A program made the translations under genes and the position numbers. A model generated the notes under the pieces. It was not told the DNA's origin. It saw nothing but the letters and a program-made list of their open reading frames with translations, and did no database searches. Shown piece by piece: positions 1 to 8,544 of a stretch of 64,000 nt of DNA. This stretch comes from an uncultured Bacteroidales bacterium (lineage in GTDB: Bacteria > Bacteroidota > Bacteroidia > Bacteroidales > P3). Every line of letters begins with the position of its first letter. The first letter of the stretch is position 1. The DNA is taken from contig ONBK01000003.1 of assembly GCA_900316055.1 (NCBI GenBank), positions 62,001 through 126,000 on the forward strand, read 5' to 3'.

Positions 1-1
1 A

Positions 2-307
2 GACCTTGCACTTGAGTATATGAGTGGTTATTTTATGGGATACTCCTATTTCAAGACAGGCAGCGGCGTGTACAAAGAGAATGTAATGTGGCCTGACGCC
101 CGTATTGTAGAGACGTTCCATGAAACGTCTCTTCAGCAGACGAAGGCACAGGTTGAAGAGTGGCTGGCCGCCAACGTGTGGCCGCGCTACCGAGGACCGC
201 TGGGCGTCGACCTGATGGTCGACGCAAGGGGGCAGACTTTTGTCTCCGAAATCAACTTCCGTCACACCATGGGCATGGTGGCACATGCCAAGATAGTTAA
301 TAGATAA
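2..307 (+). CDS. ATP-grasp-like protein, C-terminal fragment
   Basis: This is the 3' end of a gene whose start lies before the window; the frame is open from base 2 to TAA at 305-307. The visible ~100 residues contain GVDLMVD followed by EINFRHTMG, which resembles the acidic metal/ATP-binding end of an ATP-grasp domain (an acidic residue, then E-x-N). I infer an ATP-dependent carboxylate-amine ligase-like enzyme, but substrate and pathway cannot be read from a fragment. A 7-bp-period repeat separates it from mntP, 33 bases downstream on the same strand. Confidence 0.6.
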   Translation, partial: DLALEYMSGYFMGYSYFKTGSGVYKENVMWPDARIVETFHETSLQQTKAQVEEWLAANVWPRYRGPLGVDLMVDARGQTFVSEINFRHTMGMVAHAKIVNR

Positions 308-340
308 TAGTTAATAGATAATAGTTAATAGATAAGAGTT
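308..340. repeat. heptamer-period spacer repeat (TAGATAA/TAGTTAA)
   Basis: The whole gap between the ATP-grasp fragment and mntP is a run of alternating TAGATAA and TAGTTAA units, a 7-bp period. The stop codon of the upstream gene lies at the edge of the repeat. It is the first of many heptamer-period tracts in the window. Confidence 0.8.
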
Positions 341-991
341 ATGGGATTTGTAGAAGCGTTGTTATTGGCTCTGGCACTTTGTGTCGACACTCTGGTGGTC
401 TCTGCCGCCACCGCATTCCGTACTAAAATGACCTACCGCCGCGGGCTCCTCATGGCCTTGATTCTGGGATTTTGCCAGTTTGCCTTTCCCCTGGCGGGTG
501 CCATCATTGGCGACGTGGCCCGCGCCTTCATCGAGGCTGTCGACCACTGGATAGCCTTCGGCTTGCTGGCCTTCATCGGTGGAAAGATGATTCTTGACGG
601 CATCCGTGGCGAGGAAGGGAAGGCTGAGGAAAAGACTCCTGATAGCCACCGTTCGCTGATTTATACCTATTTTTTATTGGGTATTGCCACCAGCATTGAT
701 GGTCTGGCCGTCGGCATCGGTCTCGGCTTGGACGATCCGCTGGCTACCGTCCTGTGGATTGTCGCCACCATCGGTGCCGTTACAACCCTCGTCTCCCTGT
801 TGGGTATCTACCTCGGCAAGCGCAATATCCCGGTTCCGGAAAAGAGCGCCAATATCATTGCCGGAGTAGTGCTTATCGGCCTCGGAGTGAAAATTCTCCT
901 TGAACATCTGATAGGACAAACAGTCGGTGACTGTTTGGCCGGCTGGGCACCCGCAGGCATCCCCATGCCGAGGACATTGGTGCCAGCCTAG
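341..991 (+). CDS. mntP: manganese efflux pump MntP
   Basis: This is a 216-residue, highly hydrophobic protein with about six membrane segments arranged as two related halves, the layout of the MntP (YebN, DUF204) family. The family exports Mn2+ across the inner membrane and relies on conserved acidic residues in the membrane; here LALCVDTLVVSAA in the first half and ATSIDGLAVGIGLG in the second carry the paired Asp residues. Length is slightly above the usual ~190. The extra 25 residues at the C-terminus (after about residue 190) are not obviously part of the fold. In many bacteria the family is controlled by a Mn riboswitch or MntR; I see neither here. Confidence 0.88.
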   Translation: MGFVEALLLALALCVDTLVVSAATAFRTKMTYRRGLLMALILGFCQFAFPLAGAIIGDVARAFIEAVDHWIAFGLLAFIGGKMILDGIRGEEGKAEEKTPDSHRSLIYTYFLLGIATSIDGLAVGIGLGLDDPLATVLWIVATIGAVTTLVSLLGIYLGKRNIPVPEKSANIIAGVVLIGLGVKILLEHLIGQTVGDCLAGWAPAGIPMPRTLVPA

Positions 992-1087
992 CTCCTTCCT
1001 CCGGTGACGGTACCAAAAAAAAAATCGGTCGTTGTCAGATTTTGGTCAAAAAATGTGTATTATATATAGTATAGGGGTTGATAACAA

Positions 1088-2059
1088 ATGATGGACCGGA
1101 ATAAGGCTTACACCGACCTGTTGATGCGCCACCGCAATATGCTGTGGGGTCTGTGCTGGCAACGCTCTGGCGGCGACCGCGACCGCTGCTGCGACCTGCT
1201 GCAGGAGGTCTCTATAGTTTTGTGGGAGAATTTCGACAAACTGCGCCCTGAGTCCACTCCCGAACAGGAGCGGGCTTGGGTTTGTTGGCAAGCACGCTCG
1301 GTCTTCTATCAGATAGGACGGCGACAAGAACTGTCCACCGAACCCCTCTCCGAAAACTTATCCAACACTTTTACCGAAGAAGACACTCAGCAGCGGAAAG
1401 AGCTGCTCGAGGAACTCCTCTCCTCGCTCGACCCCGACGAGCAGCGGATGCTTCGTCTCTATCTGGAAGGCTACCGAGGCGACGAGATAGGCAAGGAGAT
1501 GGGCATCAGTCGCGACAACTTCTACCAGCGCATGCATCGCGCTATAGAGAAGATGCGGAGCGTGGTGCTGATTCTGTTCGTCTTGCTGCTTACCTCGGGA
1601 GTGGCCATCGCCATCGTGCCGCAGTGGCGCCACCTCCTCTTCGGTAGCGGAAAACCCGAGGCGACGGTTGTCGACACACTACAGGAGGAGCCTGAGTTTT
1701 TCCCCGAACCCATACCATTCTCCGACCCTGTCGCCCAGGCACCGAAATCCGACAGAGACCCCCTCCCCGAGAGGGAATCTGTGGAACCGTTGCCTTCGTT
1801 GAGTCTGCTGGAATCGACAGAATTACCGGAAGAGGTGCCTCTTCATACAGAGTATGACAGTCTGGCGGTTTCGGTCGACGACAGCCACCTCATTATCACC
1901 GGTGCCGAAGGAGAATGGATAAGGGTATTCGATAATAAAGGCTGGATGGTGGCTGCGGAGATAGCAGGAAAAGTCTGTGTCATAGATCTTTCCCTCTATA
2001 GAACGCGACGTTTGAATCTGCGGATAGGCGACCGCCCGACCATGCGGCTAAAGCTATAA
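1088..2059 (+). CDS. sigma-70 (ECF-type) factor fused to a membrane segment and periplasmic domain
   Basis: Residues ~1-155 read as an ECF-like sigma factor: a region-2-like part with DLLQEVSIVLWENFDKLR and a region-4-like helix-turn-helix (DEQRMLRLYLEGYRGDEIG, then MGISRDNFYQRMHRAIEKMR). Unlike ordinary ECF factors (~165-190 residues), the chain continues into one membrane helix (about 159-178, VVLILFVLLLTSGVAIAIV), a Pro/Glu-rich linker (~185-255) and a ~65-residue C-terminal domain (SVDDSHLIITGAEGEW...) that resembles the small beta domain at the end of Bacteroidota secreted proteins. I infer a membrane-tethered sigma factor whose activity could be controlled from outside the cytoplasm or by proteolysis. 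ATG ATG at 1088/1091 leaves the start ambiguous by one codon. A strong terminator follows. Confidence 0.8.
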   Translation: MMDRNKAYTDLLMRHRNMLWGLCWQRSGGDRDRCCDLLQEVSIVLWENFDKLRPESTPEQERAWVCWQARSVFYQIGRRQELSTEPLSENLSNTFTEEDTQQRKELLEELLSSLDPDEQRMLRLYLEGYRGDEIGKEMGISRDNFYQRMHRAIEKMRSVVLILFVLLLTSGVAIAIVPQWRHLLFGSGKPEATVVDTLQEEPEFFPEPIPFSDPVAQAPKSDRDPLPERESVEPLPSLSLLESTELPEEVPLHTEYDSLAVSVDDSHLIITGAEGEWIRVFDNKGWMVAAEIAGKVCVIDLSLYRTRRLNLRIGDRPTMRLKL

Positions 2060-2063
2060 GTAG

Positions 2064-2097
2064 GAAGGGAACCTCGCGGGGTTCCCTTCTTTGTTTT
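2064..2097. terminator. intrinsic terminator between convergent genes
   Basis: A perfect 10-bp stem (GAAGGGAACC at 2064-2073 with GGTTCCCTTC at 2080-2089, 6-nt loop) is followed by TTTGTTTT. It lies between the stop of the sigma-factor gene and the stop of the convergent LRR gene and probably serves the plus-strand gene. Confidence 0.85.
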
Positions 2098-3880
2098 ATT
2101 GCAATATCACTTTCCTTGTCACCACGCCGTCGGGAGAATGCAGTCGTAGGACGTAGGTCCCACGGGCATAGTTGCTGACATCAAAGGTGATTGCTTGATT
2201 GTTTGAATGTGAGGATGCTTGGGTGACGCGACCGTTCATGTCGACCAGTTCGACTCGCACCGCACCCTCGAGTCCCTCGATGGTAAGACTGGTTGATGCA
2301 GGGTTGGGGTAGATGTCGATTTTCATTCTTGAATCTTCAATTTCGTCAATTCCATCGCAGTCGTCATAGTATTGGTCGGCGAATTGGCTCCAATAGTCGT
2401 CTGCCAAATAGGCATTGAGGCTGCCGCAGGGGACGATGATGCTGTCGACATCCGTTCCATTCAGGCATCCATACGTGCCGTAGCCGTCGTCCGTGGTGAC
2501 AGATGGCACGGTGTTGTGCAAGCGCAGCATCTGTAGTGGCTGTTGGTAGAAAGCGCCCACCTCGATGGTGTCGACCGGGGCGGAGAAAGTAAGCCGGTTC
2601 AGCCTTCCCATGTAGTCGCCGATAAATGCAGTCATTCTGACAACACGCAGCGTCGGTGGCAGCGTCAACTCCGTGAAGGAGCAGTCGCCGAAGGCACAGG
2701 TGTCAATGACTTCGACGGCATCGCCCCAAGTGATGTGCGACAGGGCGTTGCACATGAAGAATGCAGCTTCTGGAATGGTGCGCAAGCCATTCGGGATCTC
2801 GATTGATGTCAGATGGTCGCAACTGTGGAAGCAGCCTTCACCCATCGTGTCGAGGGTGGTGGGCATACCGACGCGAGTCAGCGACTGGCAGTAGTAGAAT
2901 GCGTATTCGTCGATAAAGCCCATATGGCTCGGCAGGTCGATGCTCACCAGCGAGCTGCCGTTGAACGCCTCTCTGCCAATAGTGTTCACCCCGTCGGGGA
3001 TGTGGACATACCTGACATCGTGGTTGCCTGCAAATCCGTTGACCACACGGAGCGTGCTTGGCAGAAACACCGAATCGGCGCTCTTGTGGGCAGAAACCAA
3101 CGTGTCGCCGCCCGCAGAATAAATCATCATCCCATCCATATAATAATGGGTGTTACCATCATCGATGGAAAGGTTGGTGAGGGCAGGGCAGTTGGTAAAT
3201 GGGCTTGCGGCGATGTGCGTTACCGACGAAGGGATGATGACATTGTTCAAATGCTGGTTGTAGACAAAAGCCCAGTAGCCTATGCTGACAAGACTTTCCG
3301 GAAGCGTCACGCTGGTGATATTCTCGCAATAGGCGAAGGCGAGAGATGCTATATGCCGAGTGCCCTGCGGCAGGGTTACGGAACCGCTTTTTGCCATCGG
3401 ACATTCCACAAGGGTGGCAGTGTCCTTGCTGAACAGCATCCCGTCAATTGTCCTGTAGTTGGGATTGCTTTCATCCACGTTGATGTTTGTCAAATGGTTT
3501 GCCGCAAAGGCCAGCGCTTCAATATTCGTCACCGAGGCGGAGACATTGATGGTTGTCGGGACGGTGGCGAAGAGGAAGCAGCCACGTTTAATATGCGTGA
3601 CCGACGAGGGTATGGTGACACCGGAAAGTGTTGCCCAGTAGAAGGCTTCCTCGCCCAGGGCGACGACATCGTAGATGGTACCGTTGTAGGTCACCGTAGC
3701 AGGAATGTTGATGTTGCCCGAATAAGGGGTGCAATTTTGTTTGCCTGTCACTTCCACGGTGTGGTTTTCTGCGGAAAGGACGTGGTAGCCTATTCCTCCC
3801 GACATAAAATTCTGTGCCGATGCGGCGGCGGAAACGCAAAGCACTGCGAGGAGCGCTAAAGAAGTTTTGTAGTGTTTCAT
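2096..3880 (-). CDS. secreted BspA-like leucine-rich-repeat protein with T9SS sorting domain
   Basis: The protein has 594 residues: a signal peptide (MKHYKTSLALLAVLCVSAAASA) and then repeated LRR_5/BspA-type units, recognisable by recurring patterns such as IPSSVTHI, LPESLVSIGYWAF and CQSLTRVG up to about residue 490. The last ~75 residues start with IYPNPASTSLTIEG and end in GTYVLRLHSPDGVVTRKVILQ, the classic type A C-terminal domain that directs type IX secretion and surface attachment in Bacteroidota. BspA-like proteins typically bind host or matrix proteins; the ligand here is unknown. The DNA for NNQAITFD (about 2188-2207) matches a repeat motif (gattgcttgattgttt) also found inside the cardiolipin synthase gene. 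Confidence 0.9.
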   Translation of the reverse strand: MKHYKTSLALLAVLCVSAAASAQNFMSGGIGYHVLSAENHTVEVTGKQNCTPYSGNINIPATVTYNGTIYDVVALGEEAFYWATLSGVTIPSSVTHIKRGCFLFATVPTTINVSASVTNIEALAFAANHLTNINVDESNPNYRTIDGMLFSKDTATLVECPMAKSGSVTLPQGTRHIASLAFAYCENITSVTLPESLVSIGYWAFVYNQHLNNVIIPSSVTHIAASPFTNCPALTNLSIDDGNTHYYMDGMMIYSAGGDTLVSAHKSADSVFLPSTLRVVNGFAGNHDVRYVHIPDGVNTIGREAFNGSSLVSIDLPSHMGFIDEYAFYYCQSLTRVGMPTTLDTMGEGCFHSCDHLTSIEIPNGLRTIPEAAFFMCNALSHITWGDAVEVIDTCAFGDCSFTELTLPPTLRVVRMTAFIGDYMGRLNRLTFSAPVDTIEVGAFYQQPLQMLRLHNTVPSVTTDDGYGTYGCLNGTDVDSIIVPCGSLNAYLADDYWSQFADQYYDDCDGIDEIEDSRMKIDIYPNPASTSLTIEGLEGAVRVELVDMNGRVTQASSHSNNQAITFDVSNYARGTYVLRLHSPDGVVTRKVILQ

Positions 3881-4048
3881 AAAAAAAACTTTAAACCTTA
3901 AAATTTACTTCTACTAATACAATACACATTTTTTGAGGCAAATCTGACAAGAGGGTGAAAATTTTTTTCCTTTTTTTTCGTTTTGGGTGTAATATTTAAC
4001 CCCCTTTGCGCAACTATTATGTGTAAAGGAACTAAAAAGACTGCCTGA

Positions 4049-4543
4049 TTGACTGCAACGGAATATAACAAGGGAGTGAGCCTCTGGGCCGACGATGCGA
4101 TGCGCTTTGCGATGCGCTGCTGCAACAGCCGCTCCGACTGTGAGGATGCCGTGCAAGAGGCGCTGGCCTCGCTCTGGAGCCACCGTGACGAGGTGGCCGC
4201 CGCCAAAGGCAAAGGCTACCTGCTCAGCGCTGCCTACCGCAGTCTGATGATGACCCTTCGCCACAACAAGGTGGTGCAGATGCACGAGCGGCAGACGGTG
4301 GTGGAGACCACACAGAAGCCCGATGAGCGCTTCGACCTCCGTGAGGCTATCGAGCGCAGCCTCCAATCCCTCCCCGAAGTGCAACGGGCCATCCTCCAAC
4401 TGCGCGATGTCGAGGGCTACAGCTACAGTGAGATAGGGGAGATCCTCTCGCTCAGCGACTCCCAGGTACAGGTCTACCTCTTCCGTGCACGAGTGGCAAT
4501 GAGAAAACAACTGAAAACATTAGGTTATGGCAACGATAGATAA
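4049..4543 (+). CDS. ECF-type RNA polymerase sigma factor (TTG start)
   Basis: The 164-residue product has the compact ECF layout: region 2 with SDCEDAVQEALASLWSHRDEV (about residues 28-48) and region 4 with LPEVQRAILQLRDVEGYSYSEIGEILSLSDSQVQ (about 107-140), a helix-turn-helix for the -35 element. The start is TTG at 4049, because TGA lies in the codon directly upstream and no ATG precedes region 2. The last 17 bases overlap the next gene, whose product looks like its anti-sigma partner, so the pair is probably translationally coupled. The target regulon is unknown, but the next genes encode envelope proteins. Confidence 0.88.
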   Translation: MTATEYNKGVSLWADDAMRFAMRCCNSRSDCEDAVQEALASLWSHRDEVAAAKGKGYLLSAAYRSLMMTLRHNKVVQMHERQTVVETTQKPDERFDLREAIERSLQSLPEVQRAILQLRDVEGYSYSEIGEILSLSDSQVQVYLFRARVAMRKQLKTLGYGNDR

Positions 4544-5354
4544 CAACAACTATGAATTGTGGCTGCTGCGGTATGCCGAAGGCGAGTTGACCGACAGCGA
4601 GCGCCTTGAGGTGGAAGCCTGGCTCCAGAGCCACCCTGAGGCTGCCGAAGAGCTGGCCCTCTACAACGAAGCCCCACGCCTCGAATGCGACGAGAACGTC
4701 CGCTATACTCGCCTTTCACCTTTGGCTCCACAAGATCACCTTTCACCTTTGGCTCCACAAGATCACCTTTCACCTTTCACCTTTCACCTTTCACCTTTCA
4801 CCTTTCACCTTTCACCTTTCACCTTTCACCTTTCACCTTTCACCTTTCACCTCTCACCTCTCCTTCGCTGGAGTGCCGCCGCTGCCGTCCTCATCGCCCT
4901 TATGCTTCCCGCCCTCCGCATGGGCACTATGGACACCCTCGAACCCCAGCAACCCCTCCTCGCTACCACCACAATACCAGCAACGCCAGAAATTCCTGAA
5001 ATTCAGACCACTCCGAACGCTCTGACCACTCCGAGTATTCCGAAAAATCAGATCACTCCGACCTCTATAGAAACTATAGAAGCTATAACTACTATAGCTA
5101 CTATAGACACTATACCCACTATAGATACCATTGAAACTAATGATTTAACCCCCACTTTTATCCCCTCCACCAGCCTCATCGTCTACACACCCGCCCCCGA
5201 CACCCTCTACACCAACACCCTCATCGTCTACGACGACTCCCGTCCCAAACTCCGCGACCTTGCTTCCGAATGGGTCGAGGACAGCCCGGTGGGCAAGTTT
5301 ATCCGCCGTAACTTCACCTCCCCCAAGAGCACCCTTCTGATTGCCTCGCGATAA
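4527..5354 (+). CDS. putative membrane anti-sigma factor carrying an in-frame heptamer repeat
   Basis: The 275-residue protein starts with a short helical cytoplasmic domain ([20 protein letters not shown], then [12 protein letters not shown]) typical of the N-terminus of Bacteroidota anti-sigma factors. A low-complexity stretch (about 62-110), one membrane helix (about 112-132, [18 protein letters not shown]) and a Thr/Pro/Ile-rich periplasmic part follow. The low-complexity stretch comes from twelve perfect TTTCACC units (4768-4851), giving four LSPFTFH repeats. Just before them lie two 27-bp copies containing TTTGGCTCCACAAGATC. A second degenerate repeat (ACTATAGA-like, about 5070-5145) encodes the Thr-Ile-rich segment. 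The gene overlaps the ECF sigma gene by 17 bases. Assignment rests on architecture and context. Confidence 0.72.
   Translation: MATIDNNNYELWLLRYAEGELTDSERLEVEAWLQSHPEAAEELALYNEAPRLECDENVRYTRLSPLAPQDHLSPLAPQDHLSPFTFHLSPFTFHLSPFTFHLSPFTFHLSPLLRWSAAAAVLIALMLPALRMGTMDTLEPQQPLLATTTIPATPEIPEIQTTPNALTTPSIPKNQITPTSIETIEAITTIATIDTIPTIDTIETNDLTPTFIPSTSLIVYTPAPDTLYTNTLIVYDDSRPKLRDLASEWVEDSPVGKFIRRNFTSPKSTLLIASR
4713..4866. repeat. heptamer tandem repeat inside the anti-sigma gene
   Basis: Two near-identical 27-bp units are followed by twelve uninterrupted TTTCACC heptamers (4768-4851) and two degenerate ones. Seven is not a multiple of three, so loss or gain of one unit changes the reading frame, yet this sequence read in this direction contains no stop codon in any frame. 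Confidence 0.95.
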
Positions 5355-5376
5355 TGAACATTAAAACATACAAATC

Positions 5377-6687
5377 ATGAAAAAACAACGTTTCTTCTCT
5401 CTTCTGGCGAGCTTGGCGCTCTGCGCCGTCGCCACAGCACAGGTCCATGTGCAGCCCGTCACGGGTGTTCACTCCATCAGCGTCGAGGACAATGTTTCCT
5501 TGAGAATCTACGCCGGAGAAAAGACGCAACTCGAATCCGACAGGCCTGTCAGTGTGGCAAAAGTCGCCAATGGCGTTATGTCCATAGAAGGCAATGTCAC
5601 TGTGGTCCTTCGCCTCAATCCAGCAGACGGAATTGTCAGTTTTTCTGCCGAGGACGGAGCCTCTATTGTTTTCTTTGCAGGATCATTCGATTTCGGAAAC
5701 CAGAAAATTACCATCAACACTGAAGACAACGCCAGGGTCGAGATGGACGTGACCGCCAACTCTTTCGCAGCCGGTAATGTACTCTTTAGGTCACAGGACA
5801 ACTCGTTTATTATAAGCAAAGTGCCAATCACCATGTATGGTTATAACTTCAATGCCTCGGACAATGCTTACATCGAAGTGCCTTCTGTTGACCTCAGGCT
5901 CTTTGATGACAGCATCGTGGATCGCAACACATATGTTACCGTCACCGACAACGGAAAGATTGTCATCAAAGATAAAGGCACGGCCGGCATCATCTCCTGC
6001 GAACACGGGTTTTCCATCGGTGGCTCCAAAACAAGGAAAGCTAACCGCAATTTCGAAGTCATCTGGACCTGGGGCTTCAACCACTGGCTAGCCGACCATC
6101 CCTTCTCCGGCCGCTTCGGCGAACCCAATGCCGAAGCCGAGGTCTCCTACTATCCCCTGAACTTAGGTCTCTCCCTCGATTATCCTCTCATCAACACCCC
6201 CCACTTCGGCCTCTATGCCGGCCTCGGTGTGGAAGCCAACCGCTACCACTTCCGCGAGCATCAGGTGGTGGCCACCCCCACGGGATTTAGGACAGTTTCC
6301 CCAATCTATCCCGCAACGGTCACCATCACCCCTACCTCAGACCCCAACAACTGGGATTCCTACTTCACCACCGCTACCATAACTGTCCCCATTACCTTCA
6401 GCTTCGAGCCCGGGAAATACGATGATTTCTGCATCCGTCTCACTGCTATTCCCGGCATCAATGTCTGGGGCTTCCTCAAACAGAAATACGACTCCAAAAG
6501 TATCGACCTCGAAGTCCGTGACAAGGAAGCTGGCAAGAAACTCAACCCCTTCGTCTTCGACACCCGCCTCAGCCTCATGTATGGTGAGCATATCGGCATC
6601 TATGCCCAGATGTCCTTCTGCAAGCTTTTCGACTTTGGTTTATATCCCCTCAAGTTTGGTCTCATCCTAAACCTCCCCGGTAGATAG
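5377..6687 (+). CDS. exported envelope protein, head-GIN-like N-terminus and beta-barrel-like C-terminus
   Basis: The 436-residue product has a signal peptide (MKKQRFFSLLASLALCAVATA). Residues ~25-210 form a repetitive beta-rich region with recurring EDNASV/SVEDNVSL-type turns, like the DUF2807 head-GIN/auto-adhesin domains of Bacteroidota. Residues ~225-436 alternate aromatic and polar residues (GLSLDYPLIN, FGLYAGLGVEANRYHF, HIGIYAQMSFCKLFDFGLYPLKFGLILNLP) in the manner of an outer-membrane barrel. The gene starts 22 bases after the anti-sigma gene, so it is likely the third gene of the sigma operon and may be part of its regulon. A strong hairpin follows. Function is otherwise unknown. Confidence 0.65.
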   Translation: MKKQRFFSLLASLALCAVATAQVHVQPVTGVHSISVEDNVSLRIYAGEKTQLESDRPVSVAKVANGVMSIEGNVTVVLRLNPADGIVSFSAEDGASIVFFAGSFDFGNQKITINTEDNARVEMDVTANSFAAGNVLFRSQDNSFIISKVPITMYGYNFNASDNAYIEVPSVDLRLFDDSIVDRNTYVTVTDNGKIVIKDKGTAGIISCEHGFSIGGSKTRKANRNFEVIWTWGFNHWLADHPFSGRFGEPNAEAEVSYYPLNLGLSLDYPLINTPHFGLYAGLGVEANRYHFREHQVVATPTGFRTVSPIYPATVTITPTSDPNNWDSYFTTATITVPITFSFEPGKYDDFCIRLTAIPGINVWGFLKQKYDSKSIDLEVRDKEAGKKLNPFVFDTRLSLMYGEHIGIYAQMSFCKLFDFGLYPLKFGLILNLPGR

Positions 6688-6715
6688 ATTTGATGTTATT
6701 TTTTATTAAAAAAGC

Positions 6716-6752
6716 AGTATAACCCACTGGTAATGTGGGTTATACTATTTCT
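6716..6752 (+). terminator. intrinsic terminator after the ECF operon
   Basis: A perfect 12-bp stem (AGTATAACCCAC at 6716-6727 with GTGGGTTATACT at 6735-6746, 7-nt loop) has A-rich sequence before it and a T-rich run after it. It can terminate in either direction and lies 28 bases after the stop of the preceding gene. Confidence 0.8.
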
Positions 6753-6778
6753 ATATACCCATAACTACCTGATACTTA

Positions 6779-6870
6779 ACACCAACACCGTATCAACACC
6801 GTCCCAACACCGTACTAACACCGTATCAACTCCTACCATAGTAGGACTTGATAGGGTGTTGGTAGGTCGA
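6779..6870. repeat. ACACCGTA-type short repeats and hairpin between convergent genes
   Basis: Four or five copies of a CAACACCGT(A/C) motif with an 11-12 bp period run from 6779 to about 6828, followed by a hairpin (TCCTAC at 6831-6836 with GTAGGA at 6841-6846). A further CCAACACC/GGTGTTGG inverted pair encloses the block. It lies just beyond the 3' end of the minus-strand cardiolipin synthase gene and could be its terminator. Confidence 0.6.
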
Positions 6871-6878
6871 AGGTAAGT

Positions 6879-8288
6879 TTAAAGGATGGGGGTGAGGAGG
6901 CGTGCGAGCGATTCGAGGAGTTTCTGCAAGGGGGAGCGGTGGAGCCACTCTTCGGGGTCGACGAGGGTACACTGCTGTTGGTCCTCGAGGAAGATGTCGC
7001 GCTGGCGGCAGGCGACGGCGCTGTCGTAGAAGAAGGCATTGACCTCGAAGTTCTGCTCCATGCTGCGGGGGTCGAGGTTGGTGGAGCCTATGGTGGCGAA
7101 GTCGTCGTCGCAGACGATGGTTTTGGCATGCATGAAGCCTTTGTTGAAGCGATAGATTTTGACCCCTGCGGGGATAAGGTCACGGAAGTAAGACTGCGAG
7201 GCGAGGCGGGTAATTGCGCCACGGTCAGCGGTGGAGGGGACCATCAGTCGCACGTCGACACCGGCGAGGGCAGCGTTCTGGATGGCCATGAGCACGGGCG
7301 CTGTGGGGGTGAAGTAGGGGGTCTGGATGTAGAGGTAGCGACGGCTCTGCTCGCAGACATTCACCATTCCCTGCATGATGGCATCCCAGGGCCCTATGGG
7401 GCCGGAGGTGACAATCTGGGTGATTGCTTGATTGTTTGATAGCTTGATTGCTTGCAGGGGGAAGAATTTGGGTTCGTCGAGGAGTTCGTGGGTGCAGAAG
7501 CGCCAGTCGGAGAGGAAGACTACCTCGAGTTGTGCGGCGGCGGGGCCCTCAAGGCGCATGTGGGTGTCACGCCAGGGACCGTTGTTGATGCCATCGCGGT
7601 AGCGGCGGGCAATATTCATGCCACCGGTGTAGCCGGTGTGGCCATCGATGACCACAATCTTGCGGTGGGTGCGGCAGTTGGCTTCGCCTCGGAAGAAGGA
7701 GGGGTAGAAGGGCATGAAGCCCTGCACCTTGACACCATGCTTTCGCATAAGGCTGTAGTAACGACGGCTGACGAAGATATTGGCCCAGCTGTCGTAGATG
7801 AGGCGTACGTCGACACCTTCTTCGACTTTGCGGATGAGGAGGTCGCTGAGGCGGCGTCCCACCTCGTCGTTTTCGATGATGTAGAACTGTATGTGAACAA
7901 AACTGCGGGCAGCCTCGATGTCTTTGAGCATGGATTCAAAGAGGGGGGAGAATTCGGTGTAGATATCCACCTTGTTGCCACCGAGGAGGGGAGCGTCGTT
8001 GGCGTTGCGCATCATGGCGGCGAGTTTCTGGTATTTGTCGCCTTGGGGGAGGGAGAGGAGGGCGTCGCCAACGGCCTGGTCGCGCAGCGCATTGAGTTTG
8101 GCCAGTTCATCGGGGCGAATGAGGAGGCTCCGGTGGTGGTTCTTGCCCAGCAGGAGGAAGAAGATGATTCCTACGATGGGCAGCAGCAATATGAAGGCTA
8201 TCCAGAAGATGGAGAAGTGGGCACTGCGATTCTCGTAGATGACAAACGCAATGGAGACTACTATGGCGACGATGAGGAATATGTGCAT
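6879..8288 (-). CDS. cls: cardiolipin synthase (phospholipase D family)
   Basis: This 469-residue protein has two N-terminal membrane helices (IFLIVAIVVSIAFVIY and FSIFWIAFILLLPIVGIIFFLLL) and two HKD catalytic motifs: HRKIVVIDG near residue 220 and HAKTIVCDDD near residue 400 followed by GSTNLDPRS. That is the bacterial cardiolipin synthase layout; the enzyme condenses two phosphatidylglycerol molecules (or PG with another phospholipid) at the inner membrane. An octamer-like repeat (about 7421-7455, TGATTGCT units) encodes LSNNQAITQ near residue 285, outside the catalytic motifs, and looks like a repeat-derived insertion. A small hypothetical gene lies just upstream on the same strand. Confidence 0.9.
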   Translation of the reverse strand: MHIFLIVAIVVSIAFVIYENRSAHFSIFWIAFILLLPIVGIIFFLLLGKNHHRSLLIRPDELAKLNALRDQAVGDALLSLPQGDKYQKLAAMMRNANDAPLLGGNKVDIYTEFSPLFESMLKDIEAARSFVHIQFYIIENDEVGRRLSDLLIRKVEEGVDVRLIYDSWANIFVSRRYYSLMRKHGVKVQGFMPFYPSFFRGEANCRTHRKIVVIDGHTGYTGGMNIARRYRDGINNGPWRDTHMRLEGPAAAQLEVVFLSDWRFCTHELLDEPKFFPLQAIKLSNNQAITQIVTSGPIGPWDAIMQGMVNVCEQSRRYLYIQTPYFTPTAPVLMAIQNAALAGVDVRLMVPSTADRGAITRLASQSYFRDLIPAGVKIYRFNKGFMHAKTIVCDDDFATIGSTNLDPRSMEQNFEVNAFFYDSAVACRQRDIFLEDQQQCTLVDPEEWLHRSPLQKLLESLARLLTPIL

Positions 8289-8297
8289 TTGTAACGG

Positions 8298-8513
8298 TTA
8301 AAGATTATTATTCTTCATTTTTTGTCTCAGGTCAGCCGCACGGGCGGTGAGTTGCGCTATCTGCATCTGCAGGAAGTCGTCGCTGTATTTGCGGTCGCAG
8401 AAGCCGTTGCCACGAGCCACGAAAGCGTCATCCTCCTCTTGGTCGACCGTGAGGTCCTGATAGCTGTCGAGCAGTCGCAAGGTTTCCTCCAATTGTTGTT
8501 CTAAAGTGTCCAT
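8298..8513 (-). CDS. small hypothetical helical protein
   Basis: From ATG at 8513 this encodes about 71 residues beginning MDTLEQQLEETLRLL and rich in Glu, Gln and Leu, so probably an alpha-helical or coiled-coil soluble protein. A longer reading starts at 8540, but its extra residues are encoded by repeat sequence, so I prefer the internal start. It lies 9 bases upstream of the cls start on the same strand and downstream of the HAD gene, consistent with an operon. I do not recognise the family. Confidence 0.55.
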   Translation of the reverse strand: MDTLEQQLEETLRLLDSYQDLTVDQEEDDAFVARGNGFCDRKYSDDFLQMQIAQLTARAADLRQKMKNNNL

Positions 8514-8544
8514 TATAGATGAAAGGTGAAAATTACACAAACAA

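Noticed and set aside
2813..3859. 348-codon plus-strand open frame opposite the LRR gene
   Set aside because: Antisense shadow; the minus strand has a signal peptide, LRRs and a T9SS domain.
7452..8294. Long open frame on the plus strand opposite cardiolipin synthase (280 codons)
   Set aside because: It is the antisense shadow of the GC-rich cls gene; composition is Gly/Val/Glu-rich without domains, while the minus-strand product has both HKD motifs.
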